Below are positions 23,918 through 32,394 of a stretch of 41,076 nt of DNA, piece by piece. The DNA comes from Bacteroidales bacterium (GTDB lineage: Bacteria; Bacteroidota; Bacteroidia; Bacteroidales; P3), in contig JAEEMK010000101.1 in NCBI GenBank assembly GCA_016283175.1, forward strand, positions 1 through 41,076. Reading direction: 5' to 3'. The notes under the pieces are model-generated. The model was not told the DNA's origin, searched no databases, and saw only the letters and a list, made by a program, of their open reading frames with translations. A program made the translations under genes and the position numbers. Every line of letters begins with the position of its first letter. Position 1 is the first letter of the stretch.

Positions 23918-24748
23918 ATGGAAAAACTGATAATCACCGCCGCAATCTGCGGCGCCGAAGTAACCAAAGAACAGAACCCCAATGTGCCTTATACTGTTGA
24001 GGAAATCGTGCGCGAGGCCAAGAGTGCCGTCGACGCCGGAGCTGCCATCGTACACCTTCACGTGCGTGAGGACAATGGCACACCGACACAGAGCCACGTG
24101 CGCTTCCAAGAGTGCACCGAGGCCATCCTGAAGGCTTGCCCCAATGTCATCCTTATACCTTCGACCGGTGGCGCTGTTGGTATGACCCCCGACGAGCGTC
24201 TTGACTCGACCAACACCACGCCCATACCCGAAATGGCTACCCTCGACTGCGGTACCTGCAACTTCGGCGACGAGATTTTCGACAACACTATGCCCACGAT
24301 GCGCGCCTTTGGCAAGCGTATGATTGAAAAAGGCATAAAGCCCGAATATGAGTGCTTTGAAATGGGTCACCTCGACACCATCCTCACTATGGCCCGCAAG
24401 GGCGAGGTTCCCGGCAACCCGATGCAGTTCAACTTTGTGCTCGGTGTTCCCGGCTGCACCCCTGCCACCGTCGACAACCTGTGCTGGCTGGTCAACAAAA
24501 TTCCCGCCGGCAGCACCTGGACAGCCACCGGCATCGGTCGCCACGCCTTCACGCTGGCCGCTCCTGCCATTGTTATGGGCGGCAACGTACGCGTCGGTTT
24601 CGAGGACAACCTCTATCTGGAACGTGGCGTTCTGGCCAAGAGCAACGGCGAACTGGTCGACAAGGTGGTGCGTATGGCCAAACTGCTGGGTCGCCAAGTG
24701 GCTACCAGCGACGAGGCCCGCGAAATCCTCAGCCTGAAGAAACGCTAA
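23918..24748 (+). CDS. kce: 3-keto-5-aminohexanoate cleavage enzyme (BKACE family)
   Basis: A 276-residue TIM-barrel enzyme. It joins 3-keto-5-aminohexanoate and acetyl-CoA into 3-aminobutyryl-CoA and acetoacetate in lysine fermentation. The zinc ligands H46 and H48 (VHLHVRE) and E229 (GFEDN), plus D230, S82 (PSTGG) and R225 (NVRVGFED), line up, with at most one residue of shift, with the residues described for the Cloacimonas enzyme. The length is normal. BKACE enzymes of other specificity share the fold, but these residues support the lysine-type activity. No other lysine pathway gene (kamA, kamDE, kdd, kal) is adjacent. The deiminase gene follows after 31 bp. Confidence 0.9.
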   Translation: MEKLIITAAICGAEVTKEQNPNVPYTVEEIVREAKSAVDAGAAIVHLHVREDNGTPTQSHVRFQECTEAILKACPNVILIPSTGGAVGMTPDERLDSTNTTPIPEMATLDCGTCNFGDEIFDNTMPTMRAFGKRMIEKGIKPEYECFEMGHLDTILTMARKGEVPGNPMQFNFVLGVPGCTPATVDNLCWLVNKIPAGSTWTATGIGRHAFTLAAPAIVMGGNVRVGFEDNLYLERGVLAKSNGELVDKVVRMAKLLGRQVATSDEAREILSLKKR

Positions 24749-24779
24749 TCTTGACTTAAACAATATCTATACTTGCAAA

Positions 24780-26849
24780 ATGAAAAAACTGTTTAGTCTT
24801 GCCATCAGCCTCCTTGTCATAGGAGCAGCAATGGCCCAAATCGAGCCTGTAAACAAAGAGATGCGATTGAAATCTGTCCGCGAAAGCTTTCACCAGCGCG
24901 ACATTTCAAAACAGCAGATAAAAGCCAACCATCCCGTAGCTCCTGCACCCAAAGAGGCCGTCCAGCCCAAAGGCACCGGTCTGCAACTGCCGGCAAACAA
25001 CTGGTTTCCCGGCGAATGGGAAGAGGTTAAAGCCATCGTGGTCACTTGCTATTATGACTATCGCGTTCCCGGTCACGAGAACGACGACTATTGGTATGCC
25101 GACCCCATCGTGAGCGGATATGCCGACTACTATCACTACAGCGGCGGCTGGCAGCACAATGGCGGCGGTGCCTATGTGGCAACACCCTGTCTCGATGCAG
25201 CTGTTTACGGTGATTTTGTCAATGTGTTCCTCTACCTTATGGACGCCATCCAGCTGGGCGGTGCCGAGGCGTGGGTCCGCATTGAAAGCGCAGAAGACAG
25301 CACCCTCATCAAGAACAAGCTGACAGGTATGGGTCTTCGCACCAACAATCTGAAATGGATTATCGGTACAGGAAACTCGTTCTGGTTCCGCGACTGCGGC
25401 CCCATCGCTTTCTACTATGGCGACCAGGACAGCGTTGGTATGGTCGACTTCGGCTACTATGCCGGCCGCGCCCTCGACGACTCTCTGCCGTCGCTGATAG
25501 AGCAACAGATGGGCATACCAAACTACATCACAATGATAAAATGGGAAGGCGGCAACTGTGTGGTTGACGGTGCCGGAATGGTGTTAAGCAGCGACGCCAT
25601 CTATGGCGGCAACCAGAGCACCTACGGACAGTACACCTGGGACGGTGTCAATCCCAGCACGATCCAGATATCAAACAAGCCCTCGCTTTCGCATCAGCAG
25701 GTTAAGGACTCGCTGGCTCACATTATGGGTCCGCGTGGATGCTATATCATACCCGCTTTCCAGTACGACGGTGGTACAGGCCACGTCGACCTGTACTGCG
25801 AACTGGTGGACGAGAACGAGTTCGTCTTCTCCAAATTCCCCGAGCACTACAAAAACTGGGTTGACTACAAAACCGCTGCAAAAAACATCGACTCGCTGTG
25901 CAGCTACACCAGTGTGTTCGGCAACAAATTCAAACGTCACTTCATACCGTTCCCCTGCACCAACAACGGCGGATATTTCTTAAACCAAGTTCAATACGAC
26001 AACAACTTCACCCGCACGTATAGCAACCACACTTTCGTGAACAATGTGATTGTTCAGCCCTGCTTCTCGCAAGTGGTCAACGGCGAGCCGTCGGCCGAGT
26101 GGGACCGTCTTCGTATCGACTCGATAAAAGCCGCCTATCCGGGCTACACAATATATCCTATAGACGTGCGTACCTTTGACGGCAGTGGCGGTGCCATCCA
26201 CTGCATCACCAAACAGATTCCCGCCGACAACCCCGTGCGCATCCTGCACCCCTCCATCACCGGCAACACCGAGAATGCTTACTACAACACAAATGCGCCC
26301 ATCACCGCCACCATCACCAACAAGAGCGGCATAGAGAGTGCCAAGTTGGTCTATCGCGTTAACGGCGGCCAGTGGAACGAGGTGGCTTTGACGGCAGGAA
26401 GCGACAACAGCTTCAACGGTGAAATCCCCACCTCGACATTCACTTCGAACAACGAGACGTTCACAACTGTTGAATACTACATCAGCGCCACCAGCAACAA
26501 CGGCAAGACCATCACCAAGCCGATGCCTGCCGCTCAGGGCGGATACTACACCTTCTATCTGGGTCACAACCCCGCCGCCGGCATCAATGCTGCCGAGGAT
26601 GAGGCTTTCGGCCAGTTCTATCCCAACCCCGCCAACGATCACAGCAGCATTGAAGTTAGTCTGAATGGCAATGAAAGCTATGAGGTTGTTATCGTCGACC
26701 TAATGGGTCGCATCGCTCACCGCTCAACCCTCAACGCTCAGGGTGAGATTATCTACACTGTAAATACCAGCAAACTCAGCAGCGGTATCTACAACGTCGT
26801 ATTCCAGAACAAGAACGAACGCATAGTACGCCGTCTCGTTGTTAAATAA
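24780..26849 (+). CDS. Secreted agmatine/peptidylarginine deiminase with T9SS tail
   Basis: A 689-residue exported protein: signal 1-19 (AMAQ), a short pro-region, a deiminase domain (about 70-490), an Ig-like domain (about 500-600) and a type A T9SS sorting domain (about 612-689, FYPNPAND to RRLVVK). The deiminase catalytic pattern is present: D205 (FWFRDCGP), WEGGN at 255-259, H335 and D337 (GTGHVDLY), a likely substrate Asn near 416, and the nucleophile C475 (GSGGAIHC). The same order (Asp, His-X-Asp, Cys) is found in Porphyromonas PPAD, which converts peptidyl C-terminal arginine to citrulline. Whether this one acts on peptides or on agmatine is not visible. TatD starts in an overlapping TAATG. 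Confidence 0.9.
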   Translation: MKKLFSLAISLLVIGAAMAQIEPVNKEMRLKSVRESFHQRDISKQQIKANHPVAPAPKEAVQPKGTGLQLPANNWFPGEWEEVKAIVVTCYYDYRVPGHENDDYWYADPIVSGYADYYHYSGGWQHNGGGAYVATPCLDAAVYGDFVNVFLYLMDAIQLGGAEAWVRIESAEDSTLIKNKLTGMGLRTNNLKWIIGTGNSFWFRDCGPIAFYYGDQDSVGMVDFGYYAGRALDDSLPSLIEQQMGIPNYITMIKWEGGNCVVDGAGMVLSSDAIYGGNQSTYGQYTWDGVNPSTIQISNKPSLSHQQVKDSLAHIMGPRGCYIIPAFQYDGGTGHVDLYCELVDENEFVFSKFPEHYKNWVDYKTAAKNIDSLCSYTSVFGNKFKRHFIPFPCTNNGGYFLNQVQYDNNFTRTYSNHTFVNNVIVQPCFSQVVNGEPSAEWDRLRIDSIKAAYPGYTIYPIDVRTFDGSGGAIHCITKQIPADNPVRILHPSITGNTENAYYNTNAPITATITNKSGIESAKLVYRVNGGQWNEVALTAGSDNSFNGEIPTSTFTSNNETFTTVEYYISATSNNGKTITKPMPAAQGGYYTFYLGHNPAAGINAAEDEAFGQFYPNPANDHSSIEVSLNGNESYEVVIVDLMGRIAHRSTLNAQGEIIYTVNTSKLSSGIYNVVFQNKNERIVRRLVVK

Positions 26850-27460
26850 TGGAGTTTATCGACTTCCATACACACCGTGAAACTGCGGAGGGTGTCGTCA
26901 CCCCCCGCAGTTTTGGTATCCATCCCTGGTATGCCGAAAAAGAGAATACGGCTACATTCGAAGAATTTGCCTACAACCACCGCGACGACTTCGCAGCAGC
27001 ACAAATCATTGGCGAATGCGGCCTCGACAAGGCTTCGGCAACGCCATTTGACATTCAGATGCGTTTGTTTCAATGGCAGATACGCATTGCCCAAAAGCTG
27101 GACAAGCCGATGGTTATACACTGTGTGCGCGCTTTCAACGAACTGCTGCAAATGCGACGCAGCAACAATGGCGGCATTTGGGTGGTGCACGGATTCATAG
27201 GCAACGTTCAAATGGCCAACCAACTGTTCCGTGCAGGCATATGGGTTTCATTCGGGTATGCACTGCTTGACTGCCGAAGGACAAAAGTGCGCGATTGCCT
27301 TACAGCACACCCCTACCCTTTCCTGCTCGAAACCGACGACAGCGACTGTGGCATAGAGACAGTATACCACACTGCAGCCGAGATAAAAAAAATCGACATC
27401 GAGGAACTCGGCAGGACAATAAAACAGAACTACGAGGCGTTACTGACAAATAAACTATGA
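26849..27460 (+). CDS. TatD-family metal-dependent hydrolase
   Basis: A 203-residue TIM-barrel hydrolase. Metal ligands: H7 and H9 (DFHTH), E56 (GECGLD), H91 (MVIHC), H114 (VVHGF) and D163 (LETDDSD). Family members act as DNases or on small substrates. It is about 50 residues shorter than E. coli TatD, because the N-terminal loops before GIHPW are reduced, as in other short Bacteroidota forms. Its ATG overlaps the deiminase stop codon (TAATG), and its own stop overlaps the next gene by ATGA, so the three genes are translationally coupled. Confidence 0.88.
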   Translation: MEFIDFHTHRETAEGVVTPRSFGIHPWYAEKENTATFEEFAYNHRDDFAAAQIIGECGLDKASATPFDIQMRLFQWQIRIAQKLDKPMVIHCVRAFNELLQMRRSNNGGIWVVHGFIGNVQMANQLFRAGIWVSFGYALLDCRRTKVRDCLTAHPYPFLLETDDSDCGIETVYHTAAEIKKIDIEELGRTIKQNYEALLTNKL

Positions 27461-28251
27461 CAATGAAACCGATATCAGGCATAATCACAACCCTGAACGA
27501 GGCTGCCAACATCGCAGAAGCCATACATTCGCTGCAACAGGTTTGCGACGAAGTGATTGTCGTCGACTCGCTGAGCAGCGACAACACTGTATCACTTGCC
27601 GAGCAGGCTGGAGCCAAGGTCATACTGCAGCCCTATCTGGGCGACGGCATACAAAAAAATGTAGCTCTCGACTACGTAAAGAACCTATGGGTACTGAGCA
27701 TTGATGCCGACGAGCGACTGACACCAGAGTTGGTGGAGTTCATAGACAAAACAGACTTCGAGCACACCCCATACGACGGTTTTGCGTTGCGTCGCCGCAA
27801 CTACATAGGCAGCAGATGGGTGAAATGCTGCCGCTGGTATCCGGACTGGCTGGTACGCCTGTACCGCCACGACAAACTGCGATTCTGCGATGTGAAACAG
27901 CACTCGCACGTACCAACAGAAAACACGCTTCGTGTCAAAGCAGACTTGATACACTATCGATACAAAAACACAGGCGAGTTGTTTGCCAAGCCTGGTAGAA
28001 ACTACAGCTCACGAGGCGCAAAAATACTATATCTCAGCGGTAAGAAAGTCCACTGTTGGTCGCCTGTGAGCCACGGTATCGGCGCCTTTCTGGTCAACTA
28101 TTTTCTTCGCGGCGGCATACTTGGCGGTATAGACGGCCTCAGCCTGACACTTTCCATAGCACAAAACAGCTACCTAAAATACGCCAAAGTCTTAGAATGG
28201 CAACGCGACGAAAAAGTGCGCAACAGCGAGAATTTCGACAATGTATGGTAG
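27457..28251 (+). CDS. Glycosyltransferase family 2, LPS-core type
   Basis: A 264-residue GT2 enzyme close to the KdtX/WaaE group of LPS core glucosyltransferases. ISGIITTLNEAANIAEAIHSL is the first strand and helix, VIVVDSLSSDNT the second motif, and SIDADERL holds the DXD (D83, D85). A distinct YIGSRWVKCCRWYPDWLVRLYR stretch follows, which is typical of this branch. It probably adds a sugar to lipid A-core on the cytoplasmic face. The ATG overlaps the TatD stop (ATGA). Its stop is followed by the TTAACC repeat. Confidence 0.88.
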   Translation: MTMKPISGIITTLNEAANIAEAIHSLQQVCDEVIVVDSLSSDNTVSLAEQAGAKVILQPYLGDGIQKNVALDYVKNLWVLSIDADERLTPELVEFIDKTDFEHTPYDGFALRRRNYIGSRWVKCCRWYPDWLVRLYRHDKLRFCDVKQHSHVPTENTLRVKADLIHYRYKNTGELFAKPGRNYSSRGAKILYLSGKKVHCWSPVSHGIGAFLVNYFLRGGILGGIDGLSLTLSIAQNSYLKYAKVLEWQRDEKVRNSENFDNVW

Positions 28252-28257
28252 TTGATT

Positions 28258-28286
28258 GTAACCTTAACTTTGACTTTAACCTTAAC
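28258..28286. repeat. TTAACC-type intergenic repeat
   Basis: GTAACCTTAACTTTGACTTT is followed by AACCTTAAC. This is the same family as 12797-12839, in the same orientation, again immediately after a stop codon and just before the next gene. Confidence 0.7.
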
Positions 28287-28291
28287 AATAA

Positions 28292-29008
28292 ATGCCTGAA
28301 AGAAAAATAAACGCCCCCGGACTTTTTGACCATTACACATTTGAGCAAAAAGAGAAACTCTATGAGGCTCTCAGCGAGCTTTACTCGGAAAACAAGCGCA
28401 ATCTCTTTGACAGCCTTGTGCAGCATCGCACACGCCACATAGCTGTTGTGCTTGAAGACATCTACCAGTCACACAATGCCAGCGCTGTGCTGCGCAGTTG
28501 TGACTGCTTCGGTGTTCAAGATGTCCACGTTGTCGAGAACCGCAATGCCTTCAACCCCGCCGGAGATGTGGCTGTGGGCAGCAGCAAATGGGTAGATTAT
28601 TACAAACACCACGACATCAAAGAAGCATACAAACACCTGCACGAAAAAGGATACCGCATAATCGCCACACTGCCGCACGAAAACGACACGATGATCGGCG
28701 ATTTGGACCTTAGCAGCCCCGTAGCACTAGTTTTCGGCACAGAGCTGACAGGGCTGACTGCAGAAGCTGTAGAAGGTGCCGACGGATACGTAAAAATACC
28801 AATGTACGGCTTCACAGAAAGCTTCAACATTTCAGTCTGCGCCGCACTCAGCCTTTTCAGCACCACCGAACGCATAAGACGTGACCCCGGAATAAAATGG
28901 GAAATGAGCGAAGAAGAGCAACTGGAGCTGAAACTATATTGGAGTTTGCAGGTCATTCGCGACGGTGAAAAAGTCCTCAAAAACATCGTAAACAAACTTC
29001 ATCTCTAA
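28292..29008 (+). CDS. trmH: tRNA/rRNA 2'-O-methyltransferase of the SpoU/TrmH family
   Basis: A 238-residue SPOUT methyltransferase. It has the conserved N-terminal block HIAVVLEDIYQSHNASAVLRSCDCFGV (the NxxAvlRS motif), then LVFGTELTGLTAEAVEGAD and IPMYGFTESFNISVCAALSLF, which form the knotted SAM site with the conserved Asn. TrmH methylates G18 of tRNA at the ribose; SpoU relatives on rRNA cannot be excluded. The 40-bp gap to the glycosyltransferase gene contains only the repeat, so it may share the operon. Confidence 0.88.
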   Translation: MPERKINAPGLFDHYTFEQKEKLYEALSELYSENKRNLFDSLVQHRTRHIAVVLEDIYQSHNASAVLRSCDCFGVQDVHVVENRNAFNPAGDVAVGSSKWVDYYKHHDIKEAYKHLHEKGYRIIATLPHENDTMIGDLDLSSPVALVFGTELTGLTAEAVEGADGYVKIPMYGFTESFNISVCAALSLFSTTERIRRDPGIKWEMSEEEQLELKLYWSLQVIRDGEKVLKNIVNKLHL

Positions 29009-29013
29009 AAAAT

Positions 29014-29044
29014 TTTGTCCATATAATTATTGTTAGTATATTTG
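29014..29044 (+). promoter_or_regulatory. Promoter of the PepSY-like gene
   Basis: TTTG (29014-29017), exactly 19 bases, then TATATTTG (29037-29044): a full match to the Bacteroidota promoter. The start codon is 42 bp downstream. Confidence 0.85.
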
Positions 29045-29086
29045 TAATTCATTAGCAGAAAAACAAAACAAAATAAAATATTAAAA

Positions 29087-29560
29087 ATGAAAAAGATACT
29101 CATATTTGCAGTAGCTGCATTGCTTAGTCAAACAATGCTGTTTGCACAAAACGGCAAGAGCGTCTCGGAAAAAGATGTACCCGAACGCTATGTTAAAGAC
29201 TTCCATCGCCAAGCACAGGATGTTAAAAACGTGGATTGGAGAATAATCGACACCTTAATCTACGACGCATACTTCGTAAACGATAATGGCACGAAGACCT
29301 CCTATCGTTTTTCACCCAAAGGCACCGAGACACGCTGGTATGTAGACGAAAAATACTATCCGCACAGTATTGTCGAAAAAATAAAAGAGATGCATCCCGG
29401 CTACAAAATCAAAGAACTTTACGCACTGCAAATCAAGAACAAAGTCACTTATCAGGCACTTGTAGGACAGCGCAAAGGCCTGTTTGCAAAAAAATGGAAG
29501 AAAATGAGACTGATGAACTTCGAAACCGATACGAAATTCATTGACGAAATAGAGCTTTAA
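29087..29560 (+). CDS. PepSY-like (DUF2874) exported protein
   Basis: A 157-residue periplasmic protein; signal peptide 1-20 (ending LFAQ). The body has two tandem beta-alpha PepSY-like units of the beta-lactamase-inhibitor-like type: VPERYVKDFHRQAQDVKNVDWR, then HSIVEKIKEMHPGYKIKELYAL. A basic C-terminus follows (KGLFAKKWKKMRL). The family is common in Bacteroidota and its function is unknown. It has its own promoter and a strong terminator, so it is monocistronic. Confidence 0.8.
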   Translation: MKKILIFAVAALLSQTMLFAQNGKSVSEKDVPERYVKDFHRQAQDVKNVDWRIIDTLIYDAYFVNDNGTKTSYRFSPKGTETRWYVDEKYYPHSIVEKIKEMHPGYKIKELYALQIKNKVTYQALVGQRKGLFAKKWKKMRLMNFETDTKFIDEIEL

Positions 29561-29581
29561 GCCTACAATAAAAAACACAAC

Positions 29582-29620
29582 AAAAACAGACGGACGTTCA
29601 AACGCAAACCGTCTGTTTTT
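29582..29620 (+). terminator. Intrinsic terminator after the PepSY-like gene
   Basis: AAAAACAGACGG (29582-29593) pairs with CCGTCTGTTTTT (29609-29620) around a 15-base loop, and more T bases follow. Confidence 0.88.
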
Positions 29621-29663
29621 TTGTAAAAAAAAGAAAGTTTTTCCCTATTCAACATCTTTTTTG

Positions 29664-29671
29664 TATATTTG
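29664..29671 (+). promoter_or_regulatory. -7 promoter box of the small lipoprotein gene
   Basis: TATATTTG matches TAnnTTTG. The ATG is 63 bp downstream. No TTTG at a proper -33 distance is visible. Confidence 0.6.
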
Positions 29672-29734
29672 CAAATTATTTACAAACGGAACAGTAGTAT
29701 AATAAAGAATCATAATAAATTATATTTCAAGAGT

Positions 29735-30088
29735 ATGAAGAAAGTACTATTACTGGCAGTCTTTGCAACGGCAGTATTTATGTTTAGTTCGTGTAAGACC
29801 AATATGCGACGCGACGCAAAGTTGCTGGCACATAAGACGGAGCAATGTTTCTCAATAATCAGCGACGAAGGTATCACAGCCGACAACAAAGCCAAATACT
29901 ATGACTGCTATGCCGAGCTGGAAGAAATGATGGACACCTTCGACAAAAAATACAAAAAAGAGAAATCTGCAAAGAGATTCAATGATTTATTTTTGGAAGA
30001 GATTCGAAAAAGCGACCTTGACGACAAATCAAAAGAGATTATAGAAAACGTCTACAATATTGCAGACCAAATGAAAGAAAACAATTAA
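29735..30088 (+). CDS. Small lipoprotein of unknown function
   Basis: A 117-residue lipoprotein. The start at 29735 (MKKVLLLAVFATAVFMFSSC) is chosen because it gives a standard lipoprotein signal with C20 as the lipidated Cys; a longer frame from 29669 begins inside the promoter box. The mature part is alpha-helical and charged (KTEQCFSIISDEGI, YDCYAELEEMMDTFDKKYKKEK). No family recognised. The next gene starts 13 bp downstream, so the two are probably cotranscribed. Confidence 0.75.
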   Translation: MKKVLLLAVFATAVFMFSSCKTNMRRDAKLLAHKTEQCFSIISDEGITADNKAKYYDCYAELEEMMDTFDKKYKKEKSAKRFNDLFLEEIRKSDLDDKSKEIIENVYNIADQMKENN

Positions 30089-30101
30089 ACAGCAAAGCCC
30101 T

Positions 30102-30836
30102 ATGAAAAAATTATCATTGTTGGCCCTCGCATTTACAATGCTTGCAGGGCTTAAAGCACAGACCGTGCAAGAGACCACAATCCAATACGGCGACTTCACA
30201 GTCCCAGCATTCACATTAAGTGTTACACAAGAGAAGGACATCGTAACCGAGGCCTTGAACCAGCGTCTCAAAGAATCGTCGGTAAAATCAACCAAGACAA
30301 ACGGATATGTGGCTGTTCTGAACCAGACTTTCGACGCCATCTACGCCCAGCCTGTCGATTTCTACGCCAAGATCGAGGAGCAGGGCAAGAAGAAAGACCG
30401 CGTCACCGTCATCACCTTCTTCGCCAAATCACCCAACTTGACTATCAGCCAGAACGAGCTGAACAACAATGTACGCACCTTCGCCGAGAACTTCCCACGC
30501 TATGTTTCCAAATTTGAAGCACAGATGAAAGTCGGCGCCGAGCAGAAAAACCTTGAGAAAGCACAGAAAAATCAGGAAAAAGCTGCTGCCGCAGTAGCTA
30601 AAATCGAGAAAAACATAGCCTCCGACCAGCAGAAAATCGAAAAGAAAAAAGCAGAAATAGCCAAATATCAAAAGAAAATTGAGGACTGCAACAAGGAAAT
30701 CGAGAAGCTGAACGCCAACATCGACAAGAACAAAGACAAAATGGGTGCTGCCCAAGAAAAAGTCAATGCCGCCGACGAAGCTGTACGCAACTCGGAAAGC
30801 GACCTGAATCGCTATCAGCAGGAAGTTGGTAATTGA
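30102..30836 (+). CDS. Exported protein with C-terminal coiled coil, unknown function
   Basis: A 244-residue exported protein; signal 1-19 (GLKAQ). Residues 25-140 form a compact beta/alpha domain (IQYGDFTVPAFTLSV, DRVTVITFFAKSPN). Residues about 145-244 form one long charged coiled coil (KNQEKAAAAVAKIEKNIASDQQ and so on) with four clear heptad stretches. It resembles periplasmic spacer proteins; no family is recognised. Operon partner: the small lipoprotein 13 bp upstream. A strong terminator follows. Confidence 0.75.
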   Translation: MKKLSLLALAFTMLAGLKAQTVQETTIQYGDFTVPAFTLSVTQEKDIVTEALNQRLKESSVKSTKTNGYVAVLNQTFDAIYAQPVDFYAKIEEQGKKKDRVTVITFFAKSPNLTISQNELNNNVRTFAENFPRYVSKFEAQMKVGAEQKNLEKAQKNQEKAAAAVAKIEKNIASDQQKIEKKKAEIAKYQKKIEDCNKEIEKLNANIDKNKDKMGAAQEKVNAADEAVRNSESDLNRYQQEVGN

Positions 30837-30860
30837 TTACCCCAATTTGTACAAACAGAA

Positions 30861-30891
30861 TAAAGGCATAAGGTTTATCCTTATGCCTTTA
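30861..30891. terminator. Bidirectional terminator between plus-strand gene and hydE
   Basis: TAAAGGCATAAGG (30861-30873) and CCTTATGCCTTTA (30879-30891) form a 13-bp stem with a 5-base loop. It ends 8 bp before the hydE stop codon and can serve both convergent genes. Confidence 0.8.
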
Positions 30892-30898
30892 ATATTAC

Positions 30899-31945
30899 TC
30901 AAAATTCAAGATTGGGATTGAAATCGCCCCTGTCTACAACAGTTTCAAATCCAATTTTGCGGATACGTCCTTCTGTACAGGCACGGCATTCGGCAGCTTC
31001 CTCGCCTGTACAAATCTTATTGTCATAAATTGAATAATCCTTGCGGTGATCTCGCGGAGACAGGTTTGGCATCACGACATTGGCTCCAAACTGGATGCCA
31101 AGTTCACGTCCCTGAGGGTGCAATGTGCCCAACGCTGTGGTAGCCGGCAATAGTACCGGAGGATGCATCAGGCGAATGAGTGCCAATAGTCGCAAAGTAT
31201 AACTGACTTTACCATTGGGCTGGTCGGCAAAAGGCGTACCAGAAGCCGATATGAACGGTCCTATGCCAACCATCTGCGGCTGGAACGAACGGATGAACTG
31301 CAAATCGGCAAAAAGCGTGTCAAACGTCTGATAGGGAGATCCGACCATAAAGCCACAACCCACCTGATATCCAATTTCTTTTAGATTATGAAGACAGTCA
31401 ATACGGTTTTGAAACGACATCTCGGAAGGGTGCAGTTTTGCATAATGCTCGGGCGAAGCGGTTTCGTGGCGTAACAAGTACCGATTGGCACCGGCATCAA
31501 AGAGAGCTTGGTAGCTTTCTCGGCTGCGTTCGCCAAGTGACAGAGTAATGGCACAATCAGGATATTTTTCTCGAACAGTACTGACAATACGACACATCCG
31601 TTTATCATCAAACCATCCATCTTCCCCACCCTGCATAACAAAAGTACGGAAACCGAGTTTGTAGCCCTGTTCACAACAGTCATATATCTGCTCGTCGGCA
31701 AGGCGATAACGAACGGCCGCACTGTTGCTTCGACGAAGGCCGCAATAGAGGCAGTCATTTTTACAATGGCTGGAGATTTCAATAAGTCCACGCATAAAAA
31801 TCTTGTTGCCATAGGCAGCCGTGGCGACTTCACGTGCCGAATTGCGCAGATACTCTATGCTGTCCTTGTCTTCAGTCGTAAGTATCAGTTGCAGTTCATC
31901 GCGTGTTATGTCGCGTGTTTCGCGGATATGATCGACAATGTTCAT
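30899..31945 (-). CDS. hydE: [FeFe]-hydrogenase maturase HydE
   Basis: A 348-residue radical-SAM enzyme of the HydE/BioB family. C61-C65-C68 (SSHCKNDCLYCGLR) binds the SAM cluster. GFMVGSPYQTFDTLFADLQF, QPQMVGIGPFISASGTPF and LGTLHPQGRELGIQFGANVVMPNLSP are family-diagnostic. The C-terminal CRAC cysteines could hold an accessory cluster. HydE makes part of the H-cluster precursor, so the organism probably makes an [FeFe]-hydrogenase, consistent with H2 exchange in a fermenter. HydF and HydG are not in the window. HydE is the last gene of a minus-strand group, nine bases behind the HMA gene. Confidence 0.93.
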   Translation of the reverse strand: MNIVDHIRETRDITRDELQLILTTEDKDSIEYLRNSAREVATAAYGNKIFMRGLIEISSHCKNDCLYCGLRRSNSAAVRYRLADEQIYDCCEQGYKLGFRTFVMQGGEDGWFDDKRMCRIVSTVREKYPDCAITLSLGERSRESYQALFDAGANRYLLRHETASPEHYAKLHPSEMSFQNRIDCLHNLKEIGYQVGCGFMVGSPYQTFDTLFADLQFIRSFQPQMVGIGPFISASGTPFADQPNGKVSYTLRLLALIRLMHPPVLLPATTALGTLHPQGRELGIQFGANVVMPNLSPRDHRKDYSIYDNKICTGEEAAECRACTEGRIRKIGFETVVDRGDFNPNLEF

Positions 31946-31954
31946 TTTACAATC

Positions 31955-32329
31955 TTACATTTTATTGCACGATGCCTCGCCACGAGCGGCAGGCTGGCAG
32001 CAGGCTGGCAGTTTCTCTATGGCACGAGGATTGGGAGTCTGGTTAGCAGTGCGAACACCATTGGCAGCCAATGCTCTTTCAATTTTTACAGGGTCGGTCT
32101 TGCCTTCGCGATAGACCACAGAGACTGTCTTTTTCTCTTGATGCAGTGTCCAATCCACGACTCCGCGCTCATAGGCCAGCGTCTTTTCGATGGTGGCGTT
32201 TAAACCTTTACAACAGTAGCCCGGAATGGAAATCTCAACAGTCTTGGTGTTTTTCGAAGTCTTTTTTTGTGCAAATGATGCACTGCAGCAACATAACGCC
32301 AGGATCAGGATAAATATATTTTTCTTCAT
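31955..32329 (-). CDS. Exported HMA-domain metal-binding protein
   Basis: A 124-residue exported protein; signal 1-20 (SASFA). One heavy-metal-associated domain follows (about 30-95), in which the usual CXXC is a CC pair (C39, C40 in IPGYCCKGLN). The C-terminus carries further cysteines (LPACCQPAARGEASCNKM), so several thiols may hold metal, most likely Cu(I) or another soft ion. It lies 65 bp downstream of the TonB receptor and 9 bp upstream of hydE. HMA proteins next to this kind of TonB receptor recur in Bacteroidota, suggesting metal uptake or handling. Confidence 0.82.
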   Translation of the reverse strand: MKKNIFILILALCCCSASFAQKKTSKNTKTVEISIPGYCCKGLNATIEKTLAYERGVVDWTLHQEKKTVSVVYREGKTDPVKIERALAANGVRTANQTPNPRAIEKLPACCQPAARGEASCNKM

Positions 32330-32394
32330 AATTTTAATGTTTTAGCTATTAACGAAACCAGTATTCTTAATATTGTTTATTACTCCACATAATG

